From contig NC_133324.1 in assembly GCF_042186555.1 (NCBI RefSeq), positions 372,001 to 436,000 of the forward strand: a stretch of DNA of 64,000 nt, written 5' to 3'. The translations under genes and the position numbers were made by a program. Position 1 is the stretch's first letter. Each line of letters starts with the position of its first letter. Origin of the DNA: Aquarana catesbeiana. Lineage: Eukaryota; Chordata; Amphibia; Anura; Ranidae. Positions 1 through 17,200 of this stretch are shown here, piece after piece. Below the pieces are notes generated by a model. The model was not told the DNA's origin. It saw only the letters and a program-made list of their open reading frames with translations, and made no database searches.

Positions 1-3000
1 ACAGCACCCCATATTGTACACACAGCACCCCATATTGTACACATAGCACCCCATATTGTACACACAGCCCCCATATTGTACACACAGCACCTCGTATTGT
101 ACACACAGCACCCCGTATTGTACACACAGCACCCCATATTGTACACACAGCACCCCCATATTGTACACACAGCACCCCCATATTGTACACACAGCCCCCC
201 ATATTGTACACACAGCACCTCATATTGTACACACATCACCCCATATTGTACACACATCACCCCATATTGTACACACAGCACCCCATATTGTACACACAGC
301 ACCCCCATATTGTACACACAGCACCCCATATTGTACACACAGCACCTCATATTGTACACACAGCCCCCATATTGTACACACATCACCCCATATTGTACAC
401 ACAGCACCCCATATTGTACACACAGCACCCCCATATTGTACACACAGCACCCCATATTGTACACACATCACCCCATATTGTACACACAGCACCCCATATT
501 GTACACACAGCACCCCATATTGTACACACAGCACCCCCATATTGTACACACAGCACCCCATATTGTACAAACAGCACCCCGTATTGTACACACAGCACCC
601 CATATTGTACACACAGCACCCCCATATTGTACACACAGCCCCCCATATTGTACACACAGCACCCCATATTGTACACACAGCACCTCATATTGTACACACA
701 GCACCCCATATTGTACACACAGCCCCCCATATTGTACACACAGCCCCCCATATTGTACACACAGCACCTCATATTGTACACACATCACCCCATATTGTAC
801 ACACAGCACCCCATATTGTACACACAGCCCCCCATATTGTACACACAGCCCCCCCATATTGTACACACAGCACCCCATATTGTACACACAGCACCTCATA
901 TTGTACACACAGCACCTCATATTGTATACACAGCACCCCATATTGTACACACAGCTCCCCATATTGTACACACAGCCCCCATATTGTACACACAGCACCC
1001 CATATTGTACACACAGCACTCCATATTGTACACACAGCCCCCCATATTGTACACACAGCACCTCATATTGTATACACAGCACCCCATATTGTACACACAG
1101 CACCCCATATTGTACACACAGCCCCCCCATATTGTACACACAACACCCCATATTGTACACACAGCACCCCATATTGTACACACATCCCCCCATATTGTAC
1201 ACACAGCACCCCATATTGTACACACATCCCCCCATATTGTACACACAGCACCCCATATTGTACACACAACACCCCATATTGTACACACAGCACCCCATAT
1301 TGTACACACAGCCCCCATATTGTACACACAGCACCCCATATTGTACACACAGCACCCCCATATTGTACACACAGCACCCCATATTGTACACACAGCCCCC
1401 CATATTGTACACACAGCACCCCATATTGTACACACAGCACCCCATATTGCACACACAGCTCCCCATATTGTACACACAGCACCCCATATTGTACACACAG
1501 CCCCCATATTGTACACACAGCCCCCATATTGTACACACAGCACCTCATATTGTACACACAGCTCCCCATATTGTACACACAGCCCCCATATTGTACACAC
1601 AGCACCCCATATTGTACACACAGCCCCCATATTGTACACACAGCCCCCCATATTGCACACACAGCTCCCCATATTGTACACACAGCACCCCATATTGTAC
1701 ACAAAGCCCCCATATTGTACACACAGCACCTCATGTTGTACACACAGCAACCCATATTGTACACACGGCCCCCCATATTGTACACACAGCACCCCATATT
1801 GTACACACAGCCCCCCATATTGTACACACAGCCCCCCATATTGTACACACAGCACCTCATATTGTACACACAGCACCCCATATTGTACACACAGCCCCCA
1901 TATTGTACACACAGCACCCCATATTGTACACACAGCTCCCCATATTGTACACACATCCCCCCATATTGTACACACAGCACCCCATATTGTACACACAGCC
2001 CCCCATATTGTACACAAAGCACCCCATATTGTACACACAGCCCCCATATTGTACACAGCACCTCATATTGTACACACAGCACCCCATATTGTACACACAG
2101 CTCCCCATATTGTACACAAAGCACCCCATATTGTACACACAGCACCCCATATTGTACACACAGCACCTCATATTGTACACACAGCACCCCGTATTGTACA
2201 CACAGCACCCCATATTGTACACACAGCACCCCATATTGTACACACAGCACCCCCATATTGTACACACAGCCCCCCATATTGTACACACAGCCCCCCATAT
2301 TGTACACACAGCACCTCATATTGTACACACATCACCCCATATTGTACACACATCACCCCATATTGTACACACAGCACCCCATATTGTACACACAGCACCC
2401 CCATATTGTACACACAGCACCCCATATTGTACACACAGCACCTCATATTGTACACACAGCCCCCATATTGTACACACATCACCCCATATTGTACACACAG
2501 CACCCCATATTGTACACACAGCACCCCCATATTGTACACACAGCACCCCATATTGTACACACAGCACCCCATATTGTACACACATCACCCCATATTGTAC
2601 ACACAGCACCCCCATATTGTACACACAGCACCTCATATTGTACACACAACCCCCCATATTGTACACACAACACCCCATATTGTACACACAGCCCCCCATA
2701 TTGTACACACAGCACCTCATATTGTACACACAGCCCCCCATATTGTACACACAGCACCCCATATTGTACACACAGCACCCCATATTGTACACACGGCACC
2801 CCATATTGTACACACGGCCCCCCATATTGTACACACGCCCCCCATATTGTACACACGGCACCCCATATTGTACACAAAGCCCCTCATATTGTACACATCA
2901 CCCCATATTGTACACACAGCTCCCCATATTGTACACACATCACCCCATATTGTACACACATCACCCCATATTGTACACACAGCCCCCCATATTGTACACA

Positions 3001-6000
3001 CAGCACTCCATATTGTACACACAGCACCCCATATTGTACACACAGCACTCCATATTGTACACACAACACCCCATATTATACACACAGCACTCCATATTGT
3101 ACACACAGCACCTCATATTGTACACACAGCACCCCATATTGTACACACAGCACCTCATATTGTACACACAGCACCTCATATTGTACACACAGCGCCCCAT
3201 ATTGTACACACAGCCCCCCATATTGTACACACAGCCCCCCATATTGTACACACAGCACCTCATATTGTACACACAGCCCCCCATATTGTACACACATCAT
3301 CCCATAATGTGCAGACAGCACCCCATATTGTACACACAGCACTCCATATTGTACACACAGCACCCCATATTATACACACATCACCCCATATTGTACACAC
3401 AACACCCCATATTGTACACACAGCCCCCCATATTGTACACACATTACCCCATATTGTACACACAACACCCCATATTGTACACACAGCCCCCCATATTGTA
3501 CACACAGCACCCCGTATTGTACACACAGCACCTCATATTGTACACACAACACCCCATATTGTACACACAGCCCCCCATATTGTACACACAGCCCCCCATA
3601 TTATACACACATCACCCCATATTGTACACACAGCACCCCATATTGTACACACAGCACCTCATATTGTACACACAGCCCCCCATATTGTACACACAGCTCC
3701 CCATATTGTACACACAGCGCCTCATATTGTACACACAGCACTCCATATTGTACACACAGCCCCCCATATTGTACACACAGCGCCCCATATTGTACACACA
3801 GCACTCCATATTGTACACACAGTCCCCCATATTGTACACACAGCACCTCATATTGTACACACAACCCCCCATATTGTACACACAACACCCCATATTGTAC
3901 ACACAGCCCCCCATATTGTACACACAGCACCTCATATTGTACACACAGCCCCCCATATTGTACACACAGCACCCCATATTGTACACACAGCACCCCATAT
4001 TGTACACACGGCACCCCATATTGTACACACGGCCCCCCATATTGTACACACGGCCCCCCATATTGTACACACGGCACCCCATATTGTACACACAGCACTC
4101 CATATTGTACACACAGCACCCCATATTGTACACACAGCACCCCATATTGTACACACAGCACCTCATATTGTACACACAGCACCCCATATTGTACACACAA
4201 CACCTCATATTGTACACACAACACCCCATATTGTACACACAGCCCCCCATATTGTACACACAGCACTCCATATTGTACACACAGCACCTCATATTGTTCA
4301 CACAGCCCCCCATATTGTACACACAGCAACCCATATTGTACACACAACACCCCATATTGTACACACAGCCCCCCATATTGTACACACAGCACTCCATATT
4401 GTACACACAGCACCTCATATTGTACACACAGCACCCCATATTGTACACACAGCCCCCCATATTATACACACAGCACACCATATTGTACACACAGCCCCCC
4501 CATATTGTACACACAGCCCCCCATATTGTACACACAGCCCCCCATATTGTACACACAGCCCCCCATATTGTACACACAGCAACCCATATTGTACACACAG
4601 CAACCCATATTGTACACACAACACCCCATATTGTACACACAGCACCTCATATTGTACACAAAGCACCCCATATTGTACACACAGCCCCCATATTGTACAC
4701 ACAGCACCCCATATTGTACACACAGCACCTCATATTGTACACACAGCACCTCATATTGTACACACAGCCCCCCATATTGTACACACAGCCCCCCATATTG
4801 TACACACAGCACCTCATATTGTACACACAGCACCCCATATTGTACACACAGCAACCCATATTGTACACACAGCACCCCATATTGTACACACAGCACCCCA
4901 TATTATACACACAGCACACCATATTGTACACACAGCCCCCCCATATTGTACACACAGCCCCCCATATTGTACACACAGCCCCCCATATTGTACACACAGC
5001 ACTCCATATTGTACACACAGAACCCCATATTGTACACACAACACCCCATATTGTACACACAGCACCCCATATTGTACACACAGCACCCCATATTGTACAC
5101 ACAGCTCCCCATATTGTACACACAGCACCCCATATTGTATACACAGCACCCCATATTGTACACACATCCCTCCATATTGTACACACATCACCCCATATTG
5201 TACACACAGCACTCCATATTGTACACACAGCACCCCATATTGTACACACATCCCTCCATATTGTACACACAGCACCCCATATTGTACACACAGCACCCCA
5301 TATTGTACACACAGCCCCCATATTGTACACACAGCACCCCCATATTGTACACACAGCACCCCCATATTGTACACACAGCACCCCATATTGTACACACAGC
5401 CCCCCATATTGTACACACAGAACCCCATATTGTACACACAGCACCTCATATTGTACACACAGCACCTCATATTGTACACACAGCCCCCCATATTGTACAC
5501 ACAGCACCCCATATTGTACACACAGCGCCCCATATTGTACACACAGCACTCCATATTGTACACACAACACCCCATATTGTACACACAGCACCCCATATTG
5601 TACACACATCACCCCATATTGTACACACAGCACCTCATATTGTACACACATCACCCCATATTGTACACACAGCACCCCATATTGTACACACAGCACCCCC
5701 ATATTGTACACACAGCACCCCATATTGCACACACAGCTCCCCATATTGTACACACAGCACCCCCATATTGTACACACAGCACCCCATATTGTACACACAG
5801 CCCCCCATATTGTACACACAATCCCCCCATATTGTACACACAGCACCCCATATTGTACACACAGCACCCCATATTGTATACACAGCACCCCATATTGTAC
5901 ACACAGCCCCCATATTGTACACACAGCACCTCATGTTGTACACACAGCACCCCATATTGTACACACAGCCCCCCATATTGTACACACAGCCCCCCATATT

Positions 6001-9000
6001 GCACACACAGCTCCCCATATTGTACACACAGCCCCCATATTGTACACACAGCACCTCATGTTGTACACACAGCACCCCATATTGTACACACAGCACCCCA
6101 TATTGTACACACAGCACCTCATATTGTACACACAGCTCCCCATATTGTACACACAGCACCCCATATTGTACACACAGCACCTCATATTGTTCACACATCA
6201 CCCCATATTGTACAAACAACACCCCATATTGTACACACAGCACCTCATACTGTACACACAGCCCCCCATATTGTACACACAGCACCTCATATTGTACACA
6301 CAGCACCCCATATTGTACACACAACACCCCATATTGTACACACAGCCCCCCATATTGTACACACAGCACTCCATATTGTACACACAGCACCCCATATTGT
6401 ACACACAGCACCCCATATTGCACACACAGCACCTCATATTGTACACACAGCACCCCATATTGTACACACAACACCTCATATTGTACACACAACACCCCAT
6501 ATTGTACACACAGCCCCCCATATTGTACACACAGCACTCCATATTGTACACACAGCACCTCATATTGTACACACAGCCCCCCATATTGTACACACAGCAA
6601 CCCATATTGTACACACAACACCCCATATTGTACACACAGCCCCCCATATTGTACACACAGTACTCCATATTGTACACACAGCACCTCATATTGTACACAC
6701 AGCACCCCATATTGTACACACAGCCCCCCATATTATACACACAGCACACCATATTGTACACACAGCCCCCCCATATTGTACACACAGCCCCCCATATTGT
6801 ACACACAGCCCCCCATATTGTACACACAGCCCCCCATATTGTACACACAGCAACCCATATTGTACACACAACACCCCATATTGTACACACAGCACCTCAT
6901 ATTGTACACAAAGCACCCCATATTGTACACACAGCACCCCATATTGTACACACAGCCCCCCATATTGTACACACAGCCCCCCATATTGTACACACAGCAC
7001 CTCATATTGTACACACAGCACCCCATATTGTACACACAGCACCCCATATTGTACACACAGCACCCCATATTATACACACAGCACACCATATTGTACACAC
7101 AGCCCCCCCATATTGTACACACAGCCCCCCATATTGTACACACAGCCCCCCATATTGTACACACATCACCCCATATTGTACACACAGCACCCCATATTGT
7201 ACACACAGCACTCCATATTGTACACACAGCACCCCATATTGTACACACAGCCCCCATATTGTACACACAGCACCCCATATTGTACACACAACCTCCCATA
7301 TTGTAAACACAGCCCCCCATATTGTACACACAGCACCTCATATTGTACACACAGCCCTCCATATTGTACACACAGCACCCCAGATTGTACACACAGCACC
7401 CCATATTGTACACACAGCCCCCATATTGTACACACAGCACCCCATATTGTACACACAGCACCCCCATATTGTACACACAGCACCCCATATTGTACACACA
7501 GCCCCCAATATTGTACACACAGAACCCCATATTGTACACACAGCACCTCATATTGTACACACAGCACCTCATATTGTACACACAGCCCCCCATATTGTAC
7601 ACACAGCACCCCATATTGTACACACAGCGCCCCATATTGTACACACAGCACTCCATATTGTACACACAGTCCCCCATATTGTACACACAACACCCCATAT
7701 TGTACACACATCACCCCATATTGTACACACAGCCCCCCATATTGTACACACAGCACTCCATATTGTACACACAGCACCCCATATTGTACACACAGCACTC
7801 CATATTGTACACACAACACCCCATATTGTACACACAGCACCCCATATTGTACACACAGCCCCCCATATTGTACACACAGCTCCCCATATTGTACACACAG
7901 CACCCCATATTGTACACACAGCCCCCCATATTGTACACACAGCACCCCATATTGTACACACAACACCCCATATTGTACACACAGCACCCCATATTGTACA
8001 CACATCACCCCATATTGTACACACAGCACCTCATATTGTACACACAGCACCCCATATTGTACACACATCACCCCATATTGTACACACATCACCCCATATT
8101 GTACACACATCACCCCATATTGTACACACAGCCCCCCATATTGTACACACAGCACTCCATATTGTACACACAGCACCCCATGTTGTACACACAGCACCCC
8201 ATATTGTACACACAGCACCCCATATTGTACACACAGCACCCCATATTGTACACACAGCACCCCATATTGTACACACAGCTCCCCATATTGTACACACAGC
8301 ACCCCATATTGTACACACAGCCCCCCATATTGTACACACAACACCCCATATTGTACACACAGCACCCCATATTGTACACACATCACCCCATATTGTACAC
8401 ACAGCACCTCATATTGTACACACAGCACCCCATATTGTACACACAGCACCCCATATTGTACACACAGCACCTCATATTGTACACACAGCACCCCATATTG
8501 TACACACAACACCTCATATTGTACACACAACACCCCATATTGTACACACAGCCCCCCATATTGTACACACAGCACTCCATATTGTACACACAGCACCCCA
8601 TATTGTACACACAGCACCTCATATTGTACACACAGCCCCCCATATTGTACACACAGCCCCCCATATTGTACACACAGCACCTCATATTGTACACACAGCA
8701 CCCCGTATTGTACACACAGCACCTCATATTGTACACACAGCACCCCATATTGTACACACAGCACCCGATATTGTGCACACAGCCCCCCATATTGTACACA
8801 CAGCACCCCATATTGTACACACAGCACCCGATATTGTGCACACAGCCCCCCATATTGTACACACAGCCCCCCATATTGTACACACAGCACCCCATATTGT
8901 ACACACAGCACCCCATATTGTGCACACAGCCCCCCATATTGTACACACAGCAACCCATATTGTACACACAGCACCCCATATTGTACACACAGCACCCCAT

Positions 9001-12000
9001 ATTATACACACAGCCCCCCATATTGTACACACAGCACCCCATATTATACACACAGCACCCCATATTGTACACACAGCCCCCCATATTGTACACACAGCAC
9101 CCCATATTGTACACACAGCACCTCATATTATACACACAGCTCCCCATATTGTACACACAGCCCCCCCATATTGTACACACAGCCCCCCCATATTGTACAC
9201 ACAACACCCCATATTGTACACACATCACCCCATATTGTACACACAGCACCCCATATTGTACACACAGCACCCCATATTGTACACACATCCCCCCATATTG
9301 TACACACAGCACCCCATATTGTACACACAACACCCCATATTGTACACACAGCACCCCATATTGTACACACAGCCCCCATATTGTACACACAGCACCCCAT
9401 ATTGTACACACAGCACCCCCATATTGTACACACAGCACCCCATATTGTACACACAGCCCCCCATATTGTACACACAGCCCCCATATTGTACACACAGCAC
9501 CCCATATTGTACACACAGCACCCCCATATTGTACACACAGCACCCCGTATTGTACACACAGCACCTCCTATTGTACACACAGCACCCCATATTGTACACA
9601 CAGCACCCGATATTGTGCACACAGCCCCCCATATTGTACACACAGCCCCCCATATTGTACACACAGCACCCCATATTGTACACACAGCACCCCATATTGT
9701 GCACACAGCCCCCCATATTGTACACACAGCAACCCATATTGTACACACAGCACCCCATATTGTACACACAGCACCCCATATTATACACACAGCACCCCAT
9801 ATTGTACACACAGCACCCCATATTATACACACAGCACCCCATATTGTACACACAGCCCCCCATATTGTACACACAGCCCCCCATATTGTACACACAGCAC
9901 TCCATATTGTACACACAGAACCCCATATTGTACACACAACACCCCATATTGTACACACAGCCCCCATATTGTACACACAGCACCCCATATTGTACACACA
10001 GCTCCCCATATTGTACACACAGCCCCCCCATATTGTACACACAGCCCCCCCATATTGTACACACAACACCCCATATTGTACACACATCACCCCATATTGT
10101 ACACACAGCACCCCATATTGTACACACATCCCCCCATATTGTACACACAGCACCCCATATTGTACACACATCCCCCCATATTGTACACACAGCACCCCAT
10201 ATTGTACACACAACACCCCATATTGTACACACAGCACCCCATATTGTACACACAGCCCCCATATTGTACACACAGCACCCCATATTGTACACACAGCACC
10301 CCCATATTGTACACACAGCACCCCATATTGTACACACAGCCCCCCATATTGTACACACAGCACCCCATATTGTACACACAGCCCCCATATTGTACACACA
10401 GCACCCCATATTGTACACACAGCACCCCCATATTGTACACACATCCCCCCATATTGTACACACAGCACCCCATATTGTACACACAACACCCCATATTGTA
10501 CACACAGCACCCCATATTGTACACACAGCCCCCATATTGTACACACAGCACCCCCATATTGTACACACAGCACCCCATATTGTACACACAGCCCCCCATA
10601 TTGTACACACAGCTCCCCATATTGTACACACAGCACCCCATATTGTACACACAGCCCCCATATTGTACACACAGCAACTCATGTTGTACACACAGCACCC
10701 CATATTGTACACACAGCCCCCATATTGTACACACAGCCCCCCATATTGCACACACAGCTCCCCATATTGTACACACAGCACCCCATATTGTACACACAGC
10801 CCCCCATATTGCACACACAGCTCCCCATATTGTACACACAGCACCCCATATTGTACACACAGCCCCCATATTGTACACACAGCACCTCATGTTGTACACA
10901 CAGCACCCCATATTGTACACACAGCTCCCCATATTGTACACAAAGCACCCCATATTGTACACACAGCACCCCATATTGTACACACAGCACCCCATATTGT
11001 ACACATAGCACCCCATATTGTACACACAGCCCCCATATTGTACACACAGCACCTCATATTGTACACACAGCACCCCGTATTGTACACACAGCACCCCATA
11101 TTGTACACACAGCACCCCATATTGTACACACAGCACCCCCATATTGTACACACAGCCCCCCATATTGTACACACAGCCCCCCATATTGTACACACAGCAC
11201 CTCATATTGTACACACATCACCCCATATTGTACACGCATCACCCCATATTGTACACACAGCACCCCATATTGTACACACAGCCCCCCATATTGTACACAC
11301 AGCCCCCCATATTGTACACACAGCACTCCATATTGTACACACAGCACCTCATATTGTACACACAGCACCCCATATTGTACACACAGCACCTCATATTGTA
11401 CACACAGCCCCCATATTGTACACACATCACCCCATATTGTACACACAGCACCCCCATATTGTACACACAGCACCCCATATTGTACACACAGCACCCCATA
11501 TTGTACACACATCACCCCATATTGTACACACAGCACCCCATATTGTACACACAGCACCCCATATTGTACACACAACACCCCATATTGTACACACAGCACC
11601 CCATATTGTACACACAGCACCCCATATTGTACACACAGCACCCCCATATTGTACACACAGCACCCCATATTGTACACACAGCACCCCCATATTGTACACA
11701 CAGCCCCCCATATTGTACACACAGCACCCCATATTGTACACACAGCACCTCATATTGTACACACAGCACCCCATATTGTACACACAGCCCCCCATATTGT
11801 ACACACAGCCCCCCATATTGTACACACAGCACCTCATATTGTACACACATCACCCCATATTGTACACACAGCACCCCATATTGTACACACAGCCCCCCAT
11901 ATTGTACACACAGCCCCCCCATATTGTACACACAGCACCCCATATTGTACACACAGCACCCCATATTGTACACACAGCACCTCATATTGTACACACAGCA

Positions 12001-15000
12001 CCTCATATTGTATACACAGCACCCCATATTGTACACACAGCTCCCCATATTGTACACACAGCCCCCATATTGTACACACAGCACCCCATATTGTACACAC
12101 AGCACTCCATATTGTACACACAGCCCCCCATATTGTACACACAGCACCTCATATTGTATACACAGCACCCCATATTGTACACACAGCACCCCATATTGTA
12201 CACACAGCACCTCATATTGTACACACAGCACCTCATATTGTACACACAGCACCCCATATTATACACACAGCACTCCATATTGTACACACAGCCCCCCATA
12301 TTGTACACACAGCACCTCATATTGTATACACAGCACCCCATATTGTACACACAGCACCCCATATTGTACACACAGCACCCCATATTATACACACAGCACC
12401 TCATATTGTATACACAGCACCCCATATTGTACACACAGCACCTCATATTGTACACACAGCACCTCATATTGTACACACAGCACCCCATATTATACACACA
12501 GCACCTCATATTGTACACACAGCACCCCATATTGTACACACAGCTCCCCATATTGTACACACAGCCCCCATATTGTACACACAGCACTCCATATTGTACA
12601 CACAGCACCCCATATTGTACACACAGCACCCCATATTGTACACACAGCACCTCATATTGTACACACAGCCCCCCATATTGTACACACTAGCACTCCATAT
12701 TGTACACACAGCCCCCCATATTGTACACACAGCCCCCCATATTGTACACACATCACCCCATATTGTACACACAGCCCCCCCATATTGTACACACAGCCCC
12801 CATATTATACACACAGCACCCCATATTGTACACACAGCCCCCCATATTGTACACACAGCACCCCATATTGTACACACAGCACCTCATATTGTACACACAG
12901 CCCCCCATATTGTACACACATCACCTCATATTGTACACACAGCACTCCATATTGTACACACAGCCCCCCATATTGTACACACAGCACCTCATATTGTACA
13001 CACAGCCCCCCATATTGTACACACATCACCCCATATTGTACACACAGCACCCCATATTATACACACAGCACCCCATACTGTACACACATCACCCCATATT
13101 GTACACACAGCACCTCATATTGTACACACAGCACCCCATACTGTACAAACATCACACCATATTGTACACACAGCACCTCATATTGTACACACAGCACCTC
13201 ATATTGTACACACAGCACCCCATATTGTACACACAGCCCCCCATATTATACAAACAGCGCCCCATATTGTACACACATCACACCCATACTGTACACACAT
13301 CACCTCATATTGTACACACAGCCCCCCATATTGTACACACAGCACCTCATATTGTACACACAGCCCCCCATATTGTACACACAGCCCCCCATATTGTACA
13401 CACGGCACTCAATATTGTACACATAGCACCCCATATTGTACACACATCACCTCATATTGTACACACAGCCCCCCATATTGTACACACAGCACCTCATATT
13501 GTACACACAGCACCCCATATTGTACACACAGCACTCCATATTGTACACACAGCCCCCCATATTGTACACACAGCACCCCATATTGTACACACAGCACCTC
13601 ATATTGTACACACAGCACCTCATATTGTACACACAGCACCCCATATTGTACACACAGCCCCCATATTGTACACACAACACCCCATATTGTACACACAGCA
13701 CCCCATATTGTACACACATCACCCCATATTGTACACACAGCACCTCATATTGTACACACATCACCCCATATTGTACACACAACACCTCATATTGTACACA
13801 CAACATCCATATTGTACACACAGCACCCATATTGTACACACAGCACCTCATATTGTTCACACATCACCCCATATTGTACAAACAACACCCATATTGTACA
13901 CACAGCACCTCATACTGTACACACAGCCCCCATATTGTACACACAGCACCCCATATTGTACACACAGCACCTCATATTGTACACACAGCACCCCATATTG
14001 TACACACAACACCCCATATTGTACACACAGCCCCCCATATTGTACACACAGCACTCCATATTGTACACACAGCACCCCATATTGTACACACAGCACCCCA
14101 TATTGCACACACAGCACCTCATATTGTACACACAGCACCCCATATTGTACACACAACACCTCATATTGTACACACAACATCCCATATTGTACACACAGCC
14201 CCCCATATTGTACACACAGCACTCCATATTGTACACACAGCACCTCATATTGTACACACAGCCCCCCATATTGTACACACAGCAACCCATATTGTACACA
14301 CAACACCCCATATTGTACACACAGCCCCCCATATTGTACACACAGCACTCCATATTGTACACACAGCACCTCATATTGTACACACAGCACCCCATATTGT
14401 ACACACAGCCCCCCCATATTATACACACAGCACACCATATTGTACACACAGCCCCCCCATATTGTACACACAGCCCCCCATATTGTACACACAGCCCCCC
14501 ATATTGTACACACAGCAACCCATATTGTACACACAACACCCCATATTGTACACACAGCACCTCATATTGTACACAAAGCACCCCATATTGTACACACAGC
14601 ACCCATATTGTACACACAGCACCCCATATTGTACACACAGCTCCCCATATTGTACACAAAGCACCCCATATTGTACACAGCACCCCCCATATTGTACACA
14701 CAGCACCCCATATTATACACACAGCACCCCATATTGTACACACAGCCCCCCATATTGTACACACAGCACCCCATATTGTACACACACAGCACTCCATATT
14801 GTACACACAGCACCCCATATTGTACACACAGCCCCCCATATTGTACACACAGCACCCATATTGTACACACAGCACCCCATATTGTACACACAGCACTCCA
14901 TATTGTACACACAACACCCCATATTGTACACACAGCCCCCCATATTGTACACACAGCCCCCCATATTGTACACACAGCACCCCATATTGTACACACAGCC

Positions 15001-15830
15001 CCCCATATTGTACACAAAGCTCCCCATATTGTACACACAGCCCCCATATTGTACACACAGCACCTCATATTTTACACATAGCACCCCATATTGTACACAC
15101 AGCTCCCCATATTGTACACACAGCCCCCCCCCCATATTGTACACACAGCCCCCCATATTGTACACACAGCACCCCATATTGTACACACAGCACCATATTG
15201 TACACACAGCACCCCATATTGTACACACAGCACCTCATATTGTACACACAGCACCCCATATTGTACACAAAGCCCCCCATATTGTACACACAGCACCCCC
15301 ATATTGTACACACAGCACCCCATATTGTACACACAGCACCCCATATTGTACACACAGCCCCCCATATTGTACACACAGCACCTCATATTGTACACACATC
15401 ACCCCATATTGTACACACAGCACCCCCATATTGTACACACAGCACCCCATATTGTACACACAGCCCCCCATATTGTACACACAGCACCCCATATTGTACA
15501 CACAGCCCCCCATATTGTACACACAGCACCTCATATTGTACACACAGCACCTCATATTGTACACACATCACCCCATATTGTACACACATCACCCATATTG
15601 TACACACAACCCCCCATATTGTACACACAGCACCCCATATTGTACACACAGCCCCCCATATTGTACACACAGCACCCCATATTGTACACACAGCCCCCCA
15701 TATTGTACACACAGCACCCCATATTGTACACACAGCTCCTCATATTGTACACACGGCCCCCCATATTGTACACACACAGCACTCCATATTGTACACACAG
15801 CACCCCATATTGTAAACACAGCCCCCCATA

Positions 15831-17200
15831 TTGTACACACAGCACCTCATATTGTACACACAGCACCCCATATTGTACACACAGCACCCCATATTGTACA
15901 CACACAGCACTCCATATTGTACACACAGCACCCCATATTGTACACACAGCACCCCATATTGTACACACAGCCCCCCATATTGTACACAGCCCCCCATATT
16001 GTACACACAACTCCCCATATTGTACACACAGCACCTCATATTGTACACACAGCACCCCATATTGTACACACAGCACCCCATATTGTACACACATCACCTC
16101 ATATTGTACACACAGCACCCCATATTGTACACACAACCCCCCATATTGTACACACAGCCCCCCATATTGTACACACAGCTCCCATGTTGTACACACAGCA
16201 CCCCATATTGTACAGACAGCACCCCATATTGTACACACAACCCCCCATATTGTACACACAGCACCCCATATTTTACACACAGCCCCCCATATTGTACACA
16301 CAGCCCCCCATATTGTACACACAGCACCCCATATTGTACACACAACCCCCCATATTGTACACACAGCACCCCATATTGTACACACAACACCCCATATTGT
16401 ACACACAGCCCCCCATATTGTACACACAGCACCTCATATTGTACACACAGCACCTCATATTGTACACACAGCACCCCATATTGTACACACAGCACCATAT
16501 TGTACACACAGCACCCCATATTATACACACAGCACCCCATATTGTACACACAGCACCTCATATTGTACCCACAGCACCTCATATTGTACACACAGCACCC
16601 CATATTGTACACACAGCCCCCCATATTGTGCACACAGCACCCCATATTGTACACACAGCATCTCATATTGTACACACAGCACCTCATATTGTACACACAG
16701 CCCCCCATATTGTACACACAGCACCTCATATTGTACACACAGCACCCCATATTTTACCCCCATCACCCCATATTGTACACACAGCCCCCCATATTGTACA
16801 CACAGCACCCCATATTGTACACACATCACCCCATATTGTACACACAGCACCTCATATTGTACACACAGCACCCCATATTGTACACACATCACCCCATATT
16901 GTGCACACAGCACCTCATATTGTACACACAGCACCCCATATTGTACACACAGCCCCCCATATTGTACACACAGCACCCCATATTGTACACACATCACCCC
17001 ATATTGTACACACAGCACCTCATATTGTACACACAGCACCCCATATTGTACACACATCACCCCATATTGTACACACAGCACCTCATATTGTACACACAGC
17101 CCCCCATATTGTACACACAGCACCCCATATTGTACACACAACACCCCCATATTATACACACAGCCCCCCATATTGTACACACAGCACCTCATATTGTACA
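15831..17200. repeat. higher-order block, second copy at 23012-24400
   Basis: The order of rare unit variants here is repeated at 23012-24400. The offset is 7,181 bp in the left part and 7,202 bp further right, after gain of one 21-bp unit. Shared markers include a CATGTTG unit (16193), a TACAGACAG unit (16212), a unit shortened to CACCATATTG (16493), a GCATCTC unit (16658) and a TATTTTAC unit (16749). Shared order of rare variants is good evidence of block duplication rather than chance. Confidence 0.8.

Noticed and set aside
7166..8995. Minus-strand Cys/Tyr-rich open frames (CVQYGVL, CVYNMGC) resembling repeat proteins
   Set aside because: They are the reverse reading of the same satellite. 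The Cys codons come from the TGT in the repeat.
183..15815. Open frames of up to about 5,200 codons in the 21-bp array, plus strand
   Set aside because: The period is divisible by 3 and the unit has no stop in any frame on either strand. The protein is pure repeat, with frame changes at 20-bp units, and there is no promoter or splice evidence.
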